Shown in pieces: positions 22,633 through 34,412 of a stretch of DNA of 64,000 bases. This DNA comes from Rosa chinensis (lineage: Eukaryota; Streptophyta; Magnoliopsida; Rosales; Rosaceae). The stretch lies in NCBI RefSeq assembly GCF_002994745.2, contig NC_037093.1, positions 44,744,384 to 44,808,383 on the forward strand, given 5' to 3'. Position numbers and translations under genes: made by a program. The stretch's first letter is position 1; each line of letters begins with the position of its first letter. Below the pieces are notes generated by a model. It worked only from the letters and a program-made list of their open reading frames with translations, made no database searches and was not told the DNA's origin.

Positions 22633-22856
22633 TGTAATAACCCGAAAATTAGTGCCAACTATAGAACACTATATTATTAACTATATTCGAAAAATCTTTG
22701 TTATTGAGCTCTCAATCTCATCTATGTTATTTTTATGATGCATGTCATTTTAGTACTAATTATTGCTATTTTTTTTTACCTTAAGAAAGCACTAAAGTTT
22801 TTTACTTATTAATTGGGTAAATGTGCATATGGATGTGTGTGTGTGTGTGCATACAT

Positions 22857-22910
<54 letters not shown>

Positions 22911-25220
22911 TTAGCAAGTGGATTTATGATCTGATTTATGCTTTCTTTCTTTTATTATTTTTTTTATCCTTTTAATCATTTAACCTAAATAGTAATTAGT
23001 CACTCACCTTATAATAATTAGTCACTTACTTATTTTATGCTTAATTCTAGCCTATTTAAGCATATGATCTGATCATACTTCCTACAAGCTTGAAGATCAA
23101 ATGCAAAATTGATCAAAAACTCCCTTAGTTGAAGAGAAAACTCAACTAGAAGTTCCTCATACAAATCCTTCACCCTTTTTCCCTTAAGAAGTTTCCTTTT
23201 TGTGAAAGAAGTCCAAAGTTTGATCACAAGACCTTCTGAGTTCCTTAAGTAAGTACATGAATACATTTTTATGTTCTTTTGTCTTTAAGATTTATCAAAC
23301 TACATAATCAATGATAAGATGGAAAAGGATCTGCTTTGCTGCAAACCGGTATTTTCGTAAATAACAAAATCTTTTTTGTCAAAAATAATTACAGTATTAA
23401 ATTCCTCATCAAAATTTCTTCAATTTAGGCTTTTGAATCACTAAAAAAGGTTAAGAAATGAAGAAGTTATGGCTAATCAAAGTTTTCAACTTTTAAACTC
23501 GCTGGAAACCTCATACAGCCATCACAACTTCAAAAATTCATATCTCCCTCATTTCTTAACCATTTTCTACAAACTTTATATCAATTTGAAGCTTAGGACC
23601 TCAACTTCTGATCTGGAGAGTATTAGAAGTAATGGTAAAATACACAGTACGTAATTACTTAGACATCAAAGGACAGTATCAAAAATATCGGTTTCTGCAC
23701 TGTTATGGTTCTTCACCATTTCTGGACTATATCACTCTGATCTGGACTACATGCATGACTTATTCCATTGCATTTCTTGTGAAAAACCCTTTGAAACGGT
23801 GTACTCATTTGACTAATTCGGACTTGTGATGGACAACATAACACATTTTGAAGTTTGGCGACTCTAATCGGAGAACCATGAACATGGTTGATGAACTTCA
23901 ATGGATTTGGACATAAGGACTGAAATACTAACTATAATATAATTTTGTTAAATTGTTTATAGTTACTTATTTAATGCTTGTGCTTTATTATTACCTATTT
24001 TACTTGATTTCAATTATGTATAAGCTTCTTTTTAATTATGTTGTTTGCTAGTGAATTTACTTATTTGTGTTATACAATTATGTTACACATGTTTTCATAT
24101 GAGATTATTCCTAAGTATATGTATCTATATGTGTGTGTACATATACATATATTACGATCTATAACTCATAAAGATTGTATTTTGTGAATTTGATTATGTC
24201 TGAAAAGTACAATTGTGAAGCCGGGTGTTATCTACTATCCCGTGCTTAAGTGAATTACTGGTAAATGTGTTTTGGTGTTATGTGGAAGTTAAGCTGTGGG
24301 CCCTAGTCCCTTCAGATAGTGCACTATTATACTCTTAGGAAGGGTGCTTACTTTGAGTATACATACTTTGGTAGTGTCCTTGGTATGCTGCGGCTTACCC
24401 GTGCTTTGGTATTATGGACCCTAGCACGTGGATTTATGATTTGTTACCAGTCAACCTGGCTTTCCCGTGTTTTGGTATTATGGACCCTAACACGTGGATT
24501 TATGATTTGTTACCAGTTAATCCGAAAATTCACTAAGAAGAGAAGTGTACTTATATTATTTTGATCAAATATCTGTCTGCGATATATATATTATCAATAT
24601 GTTATGGTGCTAAGTGAAAAGAGAATCAAGCATGTATTGCTTAAAGTTTATTTCACATATTAATGCTGCAATATTTGTTGGTTCAATAAGGAGATGTGAT
24701 TAAGTGATTTATTACCAGTCTCATACATGAATATATTTGTATATATGTGTGTATGCATTGTGTGTGTATATATACATATTTAAGAATTCGTATGAACATA
24801 TAAATGGTTCTCGGTACATTTTAATTGGTTGTTCAGTTTTGATTTCTTATAAGACACATTAATATAAGAATGTAAGTTGTGTACTTGCTGGGCTTGTGTT
24901 GCTCATGATGCTACATCTTCTTGTTTTCAATTATTGAGTAGATGCTTGGGGAAACGGGATGAACCTACTAGATAAAATAATATTTTTCTACTACTATTTC
25001 TAGTGAATACCTGTACTGATTCGAATTTTGCTTAACTTTGGTTATGTAAATATATTACCGATATTTGTTTTCTAATAAAAGTACTATTCAAACATGTATA
25101 TAATTTCTTTTACTTCCTGTTGATTTATTCAAGAAGAAAATTTTATTTGTTTTGACTCACGTCACAAATTCACGAGCCATATTTCAGTACAATATTGGCC
25201 TTGGATTTGGGGGCGTGACA
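22633..25220 (+). mobile_element. Solo LTR, Ty3/gypsy type, 2.59 kb, exact target duplication
   Basis: The block starts TGTAATAACCCGAAAATTAG and ends TTTGGGGGCGTGACA and is flanked by TTTAG at both 22628-22632 and 25221-25225, an exact 5-bp duplication. Its terminal motifs match the LTR at 20184, but the interior is largely different, so it is a separate family of the same lineage. It contains a (TG)n(CA)n(TA)n microsatellite at 22836-22911 and a two-copy repeat of about 67 bp at 24395-24515 (unit with TTTGGTATTATGGACCCTA). No coding region is attached. Confidence 0.9.
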
Positions 25221-25225
25221 TTTAG

Positions 25226-26530
25226 TAATTAGAAATTTCAACCTATGAATTTGGTACAAAAGTTAGTTTCATTCCTTTAAAATAGAATCGTTGTTTCTAA
25301 TTACCTGATACTTAGATTGCTTTAATATGTTGTACCTATGATTTAGATGTCTTTTTTATAGTTTTAAATTATTCGTATGACTCTAGATCATACGTTGTTT
25401 ATGTCCATAAAGTATAGTATTGGCAATTAATATACCTATAATTTAGATAATATATTTTGGATATATGTATGTAAATCCTAATAGAATTTTACCTTTCAAA
25501 TAGATCTATGAAGGTACTTTGCAATTGTATAAGGAATCACAACATGCAGGGCACTAGTAGTTGAGAGATTTTTGAAGTCTACATTGCAAAGTTCTAGTCG
25601 AAATGATGACGAAGTGTTATAATGTCATTTACGGTTGTACTCATTGTCCCTCGTTCAATAAATTTTTAGGTTTATTCCTTCAAAAAGAATTTGTGTATTT
25701 AAATTACCTTGATGTTAGAAAGAAACTTCTTAATATTGTAAAGTTCATTTTCAATTGTAAAACCATCAATGATAATAGTGAGTTTGCTAAATTCAAGTGC
25801 AAAAACTCCTGCACATTCAAAATTATTCAGTGTGGCCAAAATTAAGGAATAATTATTCATTGAGCAAACACTACAGTTATACATAACTATTATATAGTTT
25901 TGTACCACCCCATAGAATACAGACATCTATGTGGAGAAAAAAAATCTTAAAGCAATCAATCTGCATCAAGTACATTTTACATGGGCTAATTACATTAACT
26001 CTACTAGTTCAGAAAATTAATGAATATGGACTGATTGTATAACTACACCTATGACCTATTAGAATGGAGAAGCAAATTAATACCTTAATGAGAGGATGTT
26101 TAATCATGTCGAGAAAGATAAATATCTATATAATAGGAATATAACACAATCTGATAATACACAAACATATTTACTAAGAATAGCAAATATATAGATAACA
26201 TCAGAAAGGAAGAAATGCTGGGTAATTAAGGCAATTAACTATTTTAAATAAGGAAAAAATAAAGGATTAAATTGATTGTATTAAATTCAAATTTTTTGTT
26301 TATATAACTGATGTCATATTTTAATTCAAAAAATAGTCAACAGTTATATTTGAGGAATATTTTATTTATTCAATCAAAAGGGCAAAATAGTCAAACTGAA
26401 AAACTTGAAAAATCTTTATTATAGATTTAAAACGTATAAGGAATGTTCAATTATATGAATTGGGTGTAGATTAAAAGAAAATATAGGGATGAGAAATGAC
26501 TGTCTAAGGATTATTAGCATAAAAGGAAAA
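25226..26530. other. Intergenic, no gene recognised
   Basis: AT-rich sequence with a few short frames that resemble nothing I know. Very low GC and many TA-rich words suggest decayed transposon or ordinary intergenic DNA. Confidence 0.4.
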
Positions 26531-26534
26531 AAAA

Positions 26535-27455
26535 AAAATCTCTCTCTCGAGGAAACCCTAAAGGCTGGTTTTTGTTATGGGCAATCATCCTCGTCCAGTG
26601 GCGCCTGGGCGCACCGGCTGGCCTTTGGCCTCATCGTCGTCACGAGGTTGGCTGCCAGACGGGTATTGGATGGGCTATTGCTCATTGGATGGCATCTGAT
26701 GGGGGTTTGCTCGGGGCTTGTGGATGGTCCGGCTGGGATGGAGTCAGAGATGGTGGTTGTGCTTGCAGATCCGGCGATCGAACCCTGATGTCGGCGTCAT
26801 TGATCTGGCTGTTTTTGGCGGTGGCTTGGGGTTTGGTTTCTTTGAGGTGGCTTGAAGCGACAAGGCTCGTGAGGGTTTGGGTTGTCGACGGTATGCTTGT
26901 GGCGGTGCAGATCGAGAGGTGCAGATCGTGGTGGCGTGTTCCGTGCGGTTTTGGGTCTCAAGAGGTGGATCGTGGGGCGCAAATCGGAACGGTGTTAGTC
27001 GTGGCGGCGTACGGAGGACGGAGCTTGGCTGGCTAGTCTGTGCGATGGGGATGGAGTTTGGCTGGCAAGTGGACTGGACCGGACCAGGCTATTAGGCCTT
27101 GGGTGGACCTTTGTTGATGGATATCCTATTTGGGCTTTGAGTTTATGGGCTAGTCTCTCAATTGGGCTAAGGTTTAGGCCCTTGGCAGAACCCTATGCTT
27201 TTAGTTTTATCTAAATTCAATAAATTCCTTATATTAGGAACCTAGATCTCTAGCACCTCCGACGTAGTTCCAAAGGAGGATTTCCGCTATCTCTACGATC
27301 TGAAATGTATAATGAGTGGGTCTATTTCTATGTACCACTGTGGGTACTACCACTACCTTCTTGTCTATCTAAGTTCTTAAATGACAGCGGAAGGGTATGT
27401 AACGGCCTATTCTGGCTTGTGATGAATATCCTAATTCACCTTGTGGGCTTGATTA
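26535..27455 (+). mobile_element. GC-rich retroposon-like block, non-autonomous
   Basis: A sharply GC-rich block (about 26560-27060) in AT-rich surroundings starts after CTCTCTCTCGAGG and is followed by GGGCTTTGAGTTTATGGGC, GGGCTAAGGTTTAGGCCC and a TA repeat. The plan, a GC-rich G/T-biased front and a 3' part with GGGCT words, parallels the better-defined retroposon at 47747-49081, though the sequences differ. Frames within it (for example 26572-27036) lack known domains. Ends and target duplication are not resolved. Confidence 0.4.
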
Positions 27456-27482
27456 ATATATATATATATATATATATATATT

Positions 27483-27877
27483 AGATCCTATCCAAAGCGG
27501 AGCTCCGCTTTGAAATTAATGTGTGAAGTTCAAGTTTTGGGTCACTTTTCGGTTGCATATCCACATCTCGACCGTTCAGTTTTTAGGTACTAGTGTATAG
27601 ATCATCTCTGCAAATTTTCAGCCAAAATGATGATCGTTAAGGCATTGATAACTTCCTTAAAGCTAGTACGGTTCAGGTTGATAGATTCAGTCCGTCCATT
27701 GGTTTAAGCGAGTTAGATACCTTAACGATCATCAATTTGGCTGAAAATTTGCAGAGATGATCTATACACTAGTACCTAAAAACTGAACGGTCGACATGTG
27801 GATATGCGACCGAAAAGTGACCCAAAACTCAAACTTCACACGTTAATTTTCAAAGCGGAGCTCCGCTCTGGATAGGA

Positions 27878-27880
<3 letters not shown>
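27483..27880. mobile_element. Foldback MITE set in a TA microsatellite (copy 1)
   Basis: The left end AGATCCTATCCAAAGCGGAG and the reverse complement of the right end (AGATCCTATCCAGAGCGGAG) start inverted arms of about 160 bp meeting around a short core. Both ends lie in TA repeats (27455-27482 and 27882-27923). The arms share the inner block AACCGTTCAG/CTGAACGGT and GATCATCTCTGCAAATTTTC with the elements at 29467 and 54955. There is no coding sequence. At transcription the arms would form a near-complete hairpin. Confidence 0.85.
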
Positions 27881-27930
<50 letters not shown>

Positions 27931-27952
27931 TTATATATATATAGGGATGGGC

Positions 27953-28225
27953 TCGAGGTGAAATCTCTCAAGACGGATTTAGGTGAGGTGAAACCTCTCA
28001 AGGCGGATTTGGGTGAGGCGAAATTTCTCAATGTGAATTTGTGTGAGGAGAAATCTCCTCAAGACGAATATGAGTGAGGAGTAATCCCCCTTAAAGGGAA
28101 TTCAGGTGAAGAGAAATCTCCTTGAGGGAAATCCAAGTAAGGAGAAATCTCCTCAAGGAAAATTTGAGTGAGGAGTAATCCTCTTGAGATGGATTCCAAT
28201 TAAGGAGAAATCCCTCAATTTTATG
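27953..28225 (+). repeat. Minisatellite, 30-32 bp unit, about 8.5 copies
   Basis: Units follow the pattern GTGAGGAGAAATCTCCTCAA plus about 11 variable bases. The first three copies carry AGGTGAAATCTCTC and later ones AGGAGAAATCTCC, so the array has drifted along its length. Many units contain the palindrome GGAGAAATCTCC or a close variant, so each repeat can form a small hairpin. The array lies between the TA repeat beside the MITE and a kinase pseudogene. Confidence 0.9.
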
Positions 28226-28369
28226 AAGATTTCAGAGTCCAGGCCTTGTATTTTTTTATGAACCGTTTCAATACTGATTCACAATACTCTTAAAAGCTCT
28301 CTTTGTCTACTTTGTGCCGATTTCAAAAGCAATGCCTGAGCTGGTTTTTCACTTTTCTATGTGTTGCAG

Positions 28370-28706
28370 GGTGAAACATGAATGCAAAAACGATGTTTAT
28401 GACTTTGGAGTAATCTTGCTAGAAGTCATTTTGGGGAGGCCCATTATGTTCCAGAATGAAGTTGGTGTCTTGAAAGACCTTGTGGAGTGTTATCTATCAA
28501 ATCAATTGGTTCCTTCTTTTGCTCAAACATTCGTATCCAAAATTTTCTTTTAATGTCCAACTCAAACAACAATTTTGTTTTGGGTTTTGCGTAGTTATGA
28601 GTAAGTTTAACCACTGACGACACAGCTCGAAGGAGCATTGTCGATCCAACAGTGCATAAGGAGTGCTCAGATGAATCACTGAAGACAATGATGGAGATAT
28701 GTGTTA
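28370..28706 (+). pseudogene. Receptor-like kinase C-lobe fragment (LRR-RLK type), two exons
   Basis: After a TTGCAG acceptor (28369), 28370-28485 reads HECKNDVYDFGVILLEVILG and onward, kinase subdomain IX with the conserved DVYxFG. After about 115 bases of intron-like DNA, about 28605-28706 reads TTDDTARRSIVDPTVHKECS and ends DESLKTMMEICVR. This pattern is found in plant LRR receptor-like kinases, including several classed as inactive. Only the C-lobe survives, the intron is retained (so this is not an mRNA copy), and the sequence is cut at 28707 where a transposon begins (GGCCTTCTCCAACCC). An in-frame TGA may lie at the start of the second exon. It is a remnant; no kinase activity is possible. 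Confidence 0.75.
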
Positions 28707-28708
28707 GG

Positions 28709-29847
28709 CCTTCTCCAACCCATGGAGACTAAGGGCTAAAGGGCTATAATTTAGCCCAAATCATCTCCAACCCATGAGACTAAGGGCCAAAAGGCCAAAA
28801 TAGAGGGCCAAAAGAGAGGTTGTAGTGCTAATATAGCACTTTGAGTAGCCCTTTGCCCCTTTAAAAAAATGGATCAGATTAGTGGTGGCCCACGGGTTGC
28901 CGGTAATGCTGACGGGAGCATGACGTCAGCAACGGCTAGCTGACGTCAACTAGCCGTTGGGTTTTTTTTTTTTTTTTTTTTTTTTGTCGTTGGCTATATA
29001 GCCGTTGTGCGAGAGAAAATTTGGAAAGGGATCCAAGATCCGGAAGAATCATCATGTCGGAATATATGTCTCGATACAGAATTATATGTTCTCCTGTTGG
29101 CAACCGACATTTACAAGATGATCTTGTCCAACACCTCTGGAGTCTGCGAGATCAAGCACCATAAATTTGACATTTGCTATGTGATTGAGTTTTCAAAGCT
29201 TTCAATTTCTGATTTTAATAATTGTCAGGGTTGTCACTGACAAGTGTTTGCATTTTCTTACTCTGTTGTGTAACTTTTAAATGCTTATGTTATGAATAAA
29301 ATAAATATTAAAAATATGATTCTAGTTTTATTTCATTTCAAAATTAGCTAAAGATATTTTTAATTATCTTTAAAAAACATACAACCGAAAAAATATTTTT
29401 TATCATATAAATTATTTCAATTACTATAAGTCAATTGAATTTAAAAAATAAGCACATATATATATAGGAATTTTCTCAGGTGCGGACGTCCGTACCGAAA
29501 TTTCGGTACGGATTTCCTGTTTTCGACCACTTTCCGGCCATATTTTTACATCTTAACCGTTCAGTTTTTAGGTCCTAGTGTATAGATCACCTCTACAAAA
29601 TTTCAGCCAATTTGGTGATCGTTAAGGCATCCAAAACTGCAATTTACACAACGGACAGAATCTGTCGAACCGGAACCGTTCGTATTTATAATGGTAAATT
29701 GCAGTTTTGAGTGCCTTAATGATCACCAAATTGGCTGAAATTTTGCAGAGGTGATCTATACATTAGGACCTAAAAGGTGAACGGTTAAGATGTGAAAATG
29801 TGGCTGAAAGTGGTCGAAAACAGGAAATTCGTACCGTCCGTACCTGA

Positions 29848-29879
<32 letters not shown>

Positions 29880-30028
29880 ACCAATCCAAAATGTTAAAAT
29901 ATATTTTAGGGCTATAATTTAGCCTTGACGGGTTGGAGACGGTTGATGTTAAATCAATGAATAGTACAGAATTTAGGGCTAAAATTTAGCCCCAGGGCCA
30001 TTTTTAACCATTTGGGTTGGAGATGGAC
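28709..30028. mobile_element. Non-autonomous TIR element, copy A, with nested MITE
   Basis: It starts CCTTCTCCAACCCATGGAG and ends CATTTGGGTTGGAGATGG, so the ends are inverted (CTCCAACCCA). Inside the ends are multiple GGGCTAAA / TTTAGCCC words. A second, 3'-truncated copy lies immediately downstream (30029-30715); the two share CCGAAAAAATATTTTTTATC and GTTGATGTTA-like stretches. Copy A holds a 386-bp foldback MITE at 29467. At about 29005-29145 it reads, in one frame, NRHLQDDLVQHLWSLRDQ and then a stop, which resembles the C-terminal tail of plant PIF/Harbinger-type transposases; this assignment is weak. Confidence 0.6.
29467..29852. mobile_element. Foldback MITE nested in copy A (copy 2 of the family)
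   Basis: The arms carry TCCTGTTTTCGACCACTTTC and TTAGGTCCTAGTGTATAGATC on the left and their reverse complements on the right, about 180 bp each. The ends lie in TA repeats (29457-29466 and 29853-29878). The inner block (AACCGTTCAG...GATCACC...CAGCCAA) matches the MITEs at 27483 and 54955, while the outermost 40 bases (GGTGCGGACGTCCGTACC) are different. The left end also holds the palindrome GTACCGAAATTTCGGTAC. Confidence 0.85.
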
Positions 30029-30715
30029 TAAACCCCTTAGTTTAAAGGGCTATATTTTAGCCCAAACCATGTCTAACTGATGGGGGAAAGGGCTAAAGGG
30101 CCAAATGGAAGGGCCGAAGTGTAACCCAAAGGACAAAATTTAGCCCCAAAAATTGCCTTTTAGCCCTTTAGAAAAATGGATCAGAAAGTGGGGAGGCCCA
30201 CATTTGGGTCAGCAGCTGTTGCTGACGTCATCAACCCGTGGTTTTTTTTAATTTTTATTTTTGAATAAATTTTCCTTGTAACTTTAAGTTATTATGAAAT
30301 AAATGTTTGATAAAAGCAGTAAATCATGTGTCATATTTTCAATATTTATTTTATTCATGACAAAAGCATTTAAAAAGGAACAAAAGAAAGTAAGAAAATG
30401 CAAACACTTGTCATATCCGAGAATTTAAAAATATTCTATCAAGATAACCTATGCCATATATAAAATCGTAAAAGAAACCTACAACATTACTTGTGAAGCA
30501 ACACATGGAATTTGAAAAGTATAACCGAAAAAATATTTTTTATCATAAAAATGATTTCAATTATTACAAATAAGAATCTGGTAAAAAATAAGAATATATA
30601 TATATATATATATAACAATATTCAAATTTTTAAAATATATTTTAGGGCTATAAGTTAGCCTTGACGAATTAGAGATAATTGATGTTACATTGATGAATAG
30701 TACAAAATATATCAC
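30029..30715. mobile_element. Non-autonomous TIR element, copy B
   Basis: A diverged second copy of the element at 28709, without the nested MITE and shorter at the 3' end. It begins ACTAAACCCCTTAGTTTAAAG, carries the same order of GGGCTAAAGGGCC, AAAAATGGATCAGA and TGACGTCA words, and ends near GATGAATAGTACAAAA. There is no coding content. Confidence 0.55.
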
Positions 30716-31171
30716 TACGGCTATATCTAAAATTATTCTTAAGTGCCTATCAGCATGACAATGTGTTGAGCCAAGGGCACTACAGAACCAAACTTCAGTT
30801 TCAACATTAGGAAAAGCAATGAATTTGGCTTTGTCAAATAAAAATAGACTTTCAATTAAAAAATGAGGAGGGAATAGTTTTTTTCACCTGGTTTAATGTC
30901 CAATTTATAAAGCTTTCTTGAATAAGATTGATTGAGGAGATTAGTGCTCTAAAGTGTAAAACAGTTTTCTTATTAATGAACAAATATAAAATTGTCAACT
31001 CTTTTAAGCAGTAGCCCCTCATATTCTAAATTAAAGTTCTCATTAGAAGCATTACCAAAAAATTACTACTGTTGTTATGTTTGTTTGATGTTAATAGGAT
31101 CGAAAGAAAACTACTTTTGATTACTAACATGCAATGCTTAAACCCTAAACTCTTCCACTTTGCCTACATAT
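30716..31171. other. Intergenic, no gene recognised
   Basis: AT-rich sequence with no reading frame of recognised type. It separates TIR element copy B from the LTR fragment at 31172. Confidence 0.4.
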
Positions 31172-31715
31172 ATATTAAATATTCGTTTTACTTTATTTAC
31201 AATTACTTATTTTCGTCCACTCACTCTAATAGTTTTTCAAATGCTTTTCCCTGGTCTTTTCGGTTTCTCGTGCCCAGTCTGCAGGGTAGTTGAAGTCGAG
31301 CTTGCGTAGGATTCGAGACATAGTGACCACTGCTTCCACTTTCCTTGTAGGTTACCTATTAACCTACGTGTACTTTATTTCAATTCATTTGTCTAGTTTG
31401 CTCTGATGACCAGATTTCAGTTGTATTAATAGGAAGATTATTGTTATAAGAGATTTGAGTTTCAGTATTGTTTTATGTTATCTGTTTCGGAGTTGGTTTT
31501 GAATTGTGGGAAGCAGGTAGGCTCCAGGAGTTGAGGATGGATCAGTTTATTAAGAAGTGTTTGAATGTTTTTACAGGCTTTTGGATAATCCATTTTTATG
31601 AGAAGTTTCGCTAAATTTTTTATAGAATTTCTTCTAAAGTGAGCCATGTGGGGCTACTTCAGATATATATATATATATACACACACACACATATATATTC
31701 AGTATTTTTATCTAA
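31172..31715 (+). mobile_element. LTR 3' fragment, near-duplicate of 14657-15165
   Basis: From TATTAAATATTCGTTTTACT to GAGCCATGTGGGGCTACTTC this follows 14657-15143 almost base for base, with roughly one change in 20-30. Similarity continues past the LTR end into TTCAGTATTTTTATCTA, apart from a TA/CA microsatellite (31664-31695) here. The 5' part of the LTR is absent. The shared flank means it was copied as a genomic block, not as an independent LTR insertion. Confidence 0.75.
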
Positions 31716-32133
31716 TTTTTTGCACGTTTAAAGCAAGACCTCAAATGAAGTCAAGTTACAATTTGTTTATACAATTTACAATTTGTCCTGGCTTATACGT
31801 ACTACATTTGAAATAGCAGTAATTCTTCACTACGCCTAACACTATTGACCAATTAAAACAAACATTACACCTAACACTGTTCTTGGTTTTGGTTTTTAGT
31901 TGTCTGAATGCATGTATGGTTAAAAAAAAATTATAAAAGGTTTGAACAAATGAACGGTTCCTCACTATATAATTGAATTTGATAATAACAAAAGTAGGTG
32001 ACGAAGTACGTATTATTCTTTCGATTGTTTTGCTTTCACACTTGCCTAGTTGCCACGAATACAAACGTGCATACTTTTTTCATACCCCAAACTCTCCTCA
32101 AATGGAAGGATGTATATATATATCGTAAGCATT
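31716..32133. other. Intergenic, no gene recognised
   Basis: AT-rich sequence with no recognisable coding region. It lies between the LTR fragment and the Mutator-like element. Confidence 0.4.
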
Positions 32134-32142
32134 TCTTTTGTA

Positions 32143-32448
32143 GGATCCGGCTGCTCTAAAGTGAGGAGTCTGTAAATTTACTTGAATTTCATAAAATTTT
32201 GACTTTTTATCTAATCTAAGAGCTCTGAAAAGTGACACATCATTCTTGGATCAGTTTTTGGTTTTCTACTCTAACTCTAGTTAAGGTGACGTTAGTTATT
32301 ATTAACTCCAGCCAAAAAAAAAAAAAAAAGACACTCTCCTCTGCGTTAAAGACTCTGCTTGGCGTCAAAGTATTTCTTCCATGCGTGACTTGCTACGTTG
32401 TACTTTCTCTGCGCTTCTATGGAAAATCGTCAATGGTTACAAGAAGGC
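32143..32448 (+). repeat. Left TIR of the Mutator-like element
   Basis: It pairs with 34401-34701 in inverted orientation. Shared landmarks are TAAAGTGAGGAGTCTGTAAA, TTCTTGGATCAGTTTTTGG, AACTCCAGCC followed by poly(A), and TGCTTGGCGTCAAAGT. TIRs of this length are typical of Mutator-like elements. Confidence 0.9.
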
Positions 32449-32921
32449 ATGAATACAATCAGGTTCCTCTTTTGAAACGGCCTCTTGATACTTTATTTGA
32501 TATATGAACTAATTGTTATGTCCACTGATATATGAAGTACATAATTTATTGGTTTCTGAAAGTCAAATAGTTCTACTTAGAATGAATTAGGTTAAACTCT
32601 CTAGTTCGTCAATCCATATACTTTTATTTGTACAGGAACTAGGTTAAAATCTAGTTAAAATTGAAACTTTATATTTAATAATCCTTGAGGTTGAGAACTA
32701 CATCAATTTGAAAACTTCATAGATCTTCCTGTGAGTTAGGCTGCATACTCTAATATATTAATAGGCTCCTGCTTCCTCTGTTCTTTGACATACACACCAA
32801 ACCGAAAGTCTTGCTTTCAATGACTCCCCAAGCCATGACCAATTTGATCCTTCAGAACCAGCTTTAGCATTGAGTACAAAAAAGAAGTATTCGCTATTGG
32901 ATCCTTCAGCAGTAGTGTGGA

Positions 32922-32962
<41 letters not shown>

Positions 32963-33269
32963 TATTTATTATGTATCTAGAACTATATCAGTTTGGTTTC
33001 TTTATCAGTTTATCTATGCTTAATGTAAAGTCTATGAACAAAGTGCATATTTGGACAAGAGAGAAAAATATGGATTGCTATTGAAAACTTCATAATTAAA
33101 CAACATATAACGGAAATTGCATAAACTCATCTACAGCTTGCTATCAATGTAATAATCCTAATGAATAAAAGATTGTAGCTTCCATTAAATTATTAATATT
33201 TCTATAGTACTTGTGAATTGTTGTATCTTGTAGTTAATATTTGTCTTGTATTATTACATATGAAGTGGG

Positions 33270-34412
33270 ACGGATGACAGTACAACAAGCAATTTCGATG
33301 AGGGCATCAATAAGTCTCTTGATTGGATTCCTTGAATAGGTATGCAATTTGATACAGTAGATGCAGCATTTCAATTTTGGCGCAAGTACGGAGGTCGAAC
33401 TAGTTTTGGGGTTCAAAAAGTGTATGCAAATAAGAGTGGAATAGATGGACAAATTACTACAGTTAGATTTGTGTGCTCAAAAGAGGGTAATCGAGTAGCA
33501 GATAAACGAGATCATCTAACAAAGAACCCTCGAGCAGAAACAAGAACAAACTGTCTTGTACGATTGGGACTGCAATTCAATAGAGAAAGTAGCAAGTGTG
33601 AGGTTCATGATTTTATACATGAGCATAATCATCTTCCGTATGCTCCAGAAACGTGTAACATGATTCCATCTCAACGGAATCTAACAGATAGCCAAGCTAT
33701 TCATATTGATTCTGCCGATGACTCTGGACTTAAACCAAAGGCTGCGCACCAATTTTTCAGTCAACAAGTTGGTGGGAAGGAAAATCTCGGATACATTGAA
33801 AGAGATAAAAAAAAATTACTTAAGAAGTAAGCGGCAAAAGGATATGGCATATGGAGAAGTAGGAAGCCTCCTAAGATATTTACACAATCAATCTTGTGAG
33901 AATCCCTCATTCCAATATGCTGTACAATTGGATAGTGAAGAACAGATTACAAATATATTTTGGGCAGATACAATAATGATTATTGCTTATGTTCATTTTG
34001 GTGATGTCATTACTTTTGACACCACATACAGTACTAATAAGGAATATAGTCCTTTTGGGGTATTTTCTGGATTTAACTATCACAGAGAGACTGTATTATT
34101 TGAGGTTGCACTCCTTTATGATGAGACAGCTGAATCTTTTAAGTGGTTGTTCCAGACATTCTTAGAAGCACATAAGCAAAAAAAGCAAAGACTATATTTA
34201 TAGACCAAGATCCTACAATGGCAAAGGCATTGGCCGAGGTGCTTCCAGATACGTTTCATGGATTATGTAGTTGGCATATAATGCAAAATGGAATCAAGCA
34301 TTTGGGATACCTTATGAAGGATGACTCATTTTTTCTTACAGATTTTGCAGCATGCATGTATGAGCACGAGGAAGAGAAAGAATTTGAAGATTTTGCAGCA
34401 GCCTTCTTGTAA
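33270..34412 (+). pseudogene. FAR1/FHY3-type MULE transposase, N-terminal two-thirds, frameshifted
   Basis: Reading across frames gives first a FAR1 DNA-binding (zinc-finger) region (FDTVDAAFQFWRKYGGRTSF, then VRFVCSKEGNR and KCEVHDFIHEHNH), then the linker and transposase core: FGDVITFDTTYSTNKEY with the first catalytic Asp, FIDQDPTMAKALAEVLP with the second, and LCSWHIMQNG. Damage: an in-frame TGA at 33333-33335, a frameshift in the A-run near 33810-33820, another in the A-run near 34178-34190, and loss of the C-terminus with the third acidic residue at 34412, where the TIR begins. Full-length FAR1-type proteins are about 700-850 residues; about 380 are represented. The closest functional relatives are MULE transposases and the light-signalling FAR1/FHY3 factors derived from them. 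Confidence 0.9.

Noticed and set aside
20184..25220. The two adjacent LTRs as the 5' and 3' LTRs of one element
   Set aside because: They have different sequences and different target duplications (ATTTA/ATTCA and TTTAG/TTTAG), and only 167 bp separate them, so they are two independent solo LTRs.
26572..27036. A 154-codon frame in the GC-rich block
   Set aside because: Several frames are open at once on both strands and none resembles a known family; it is best explained by base composition.
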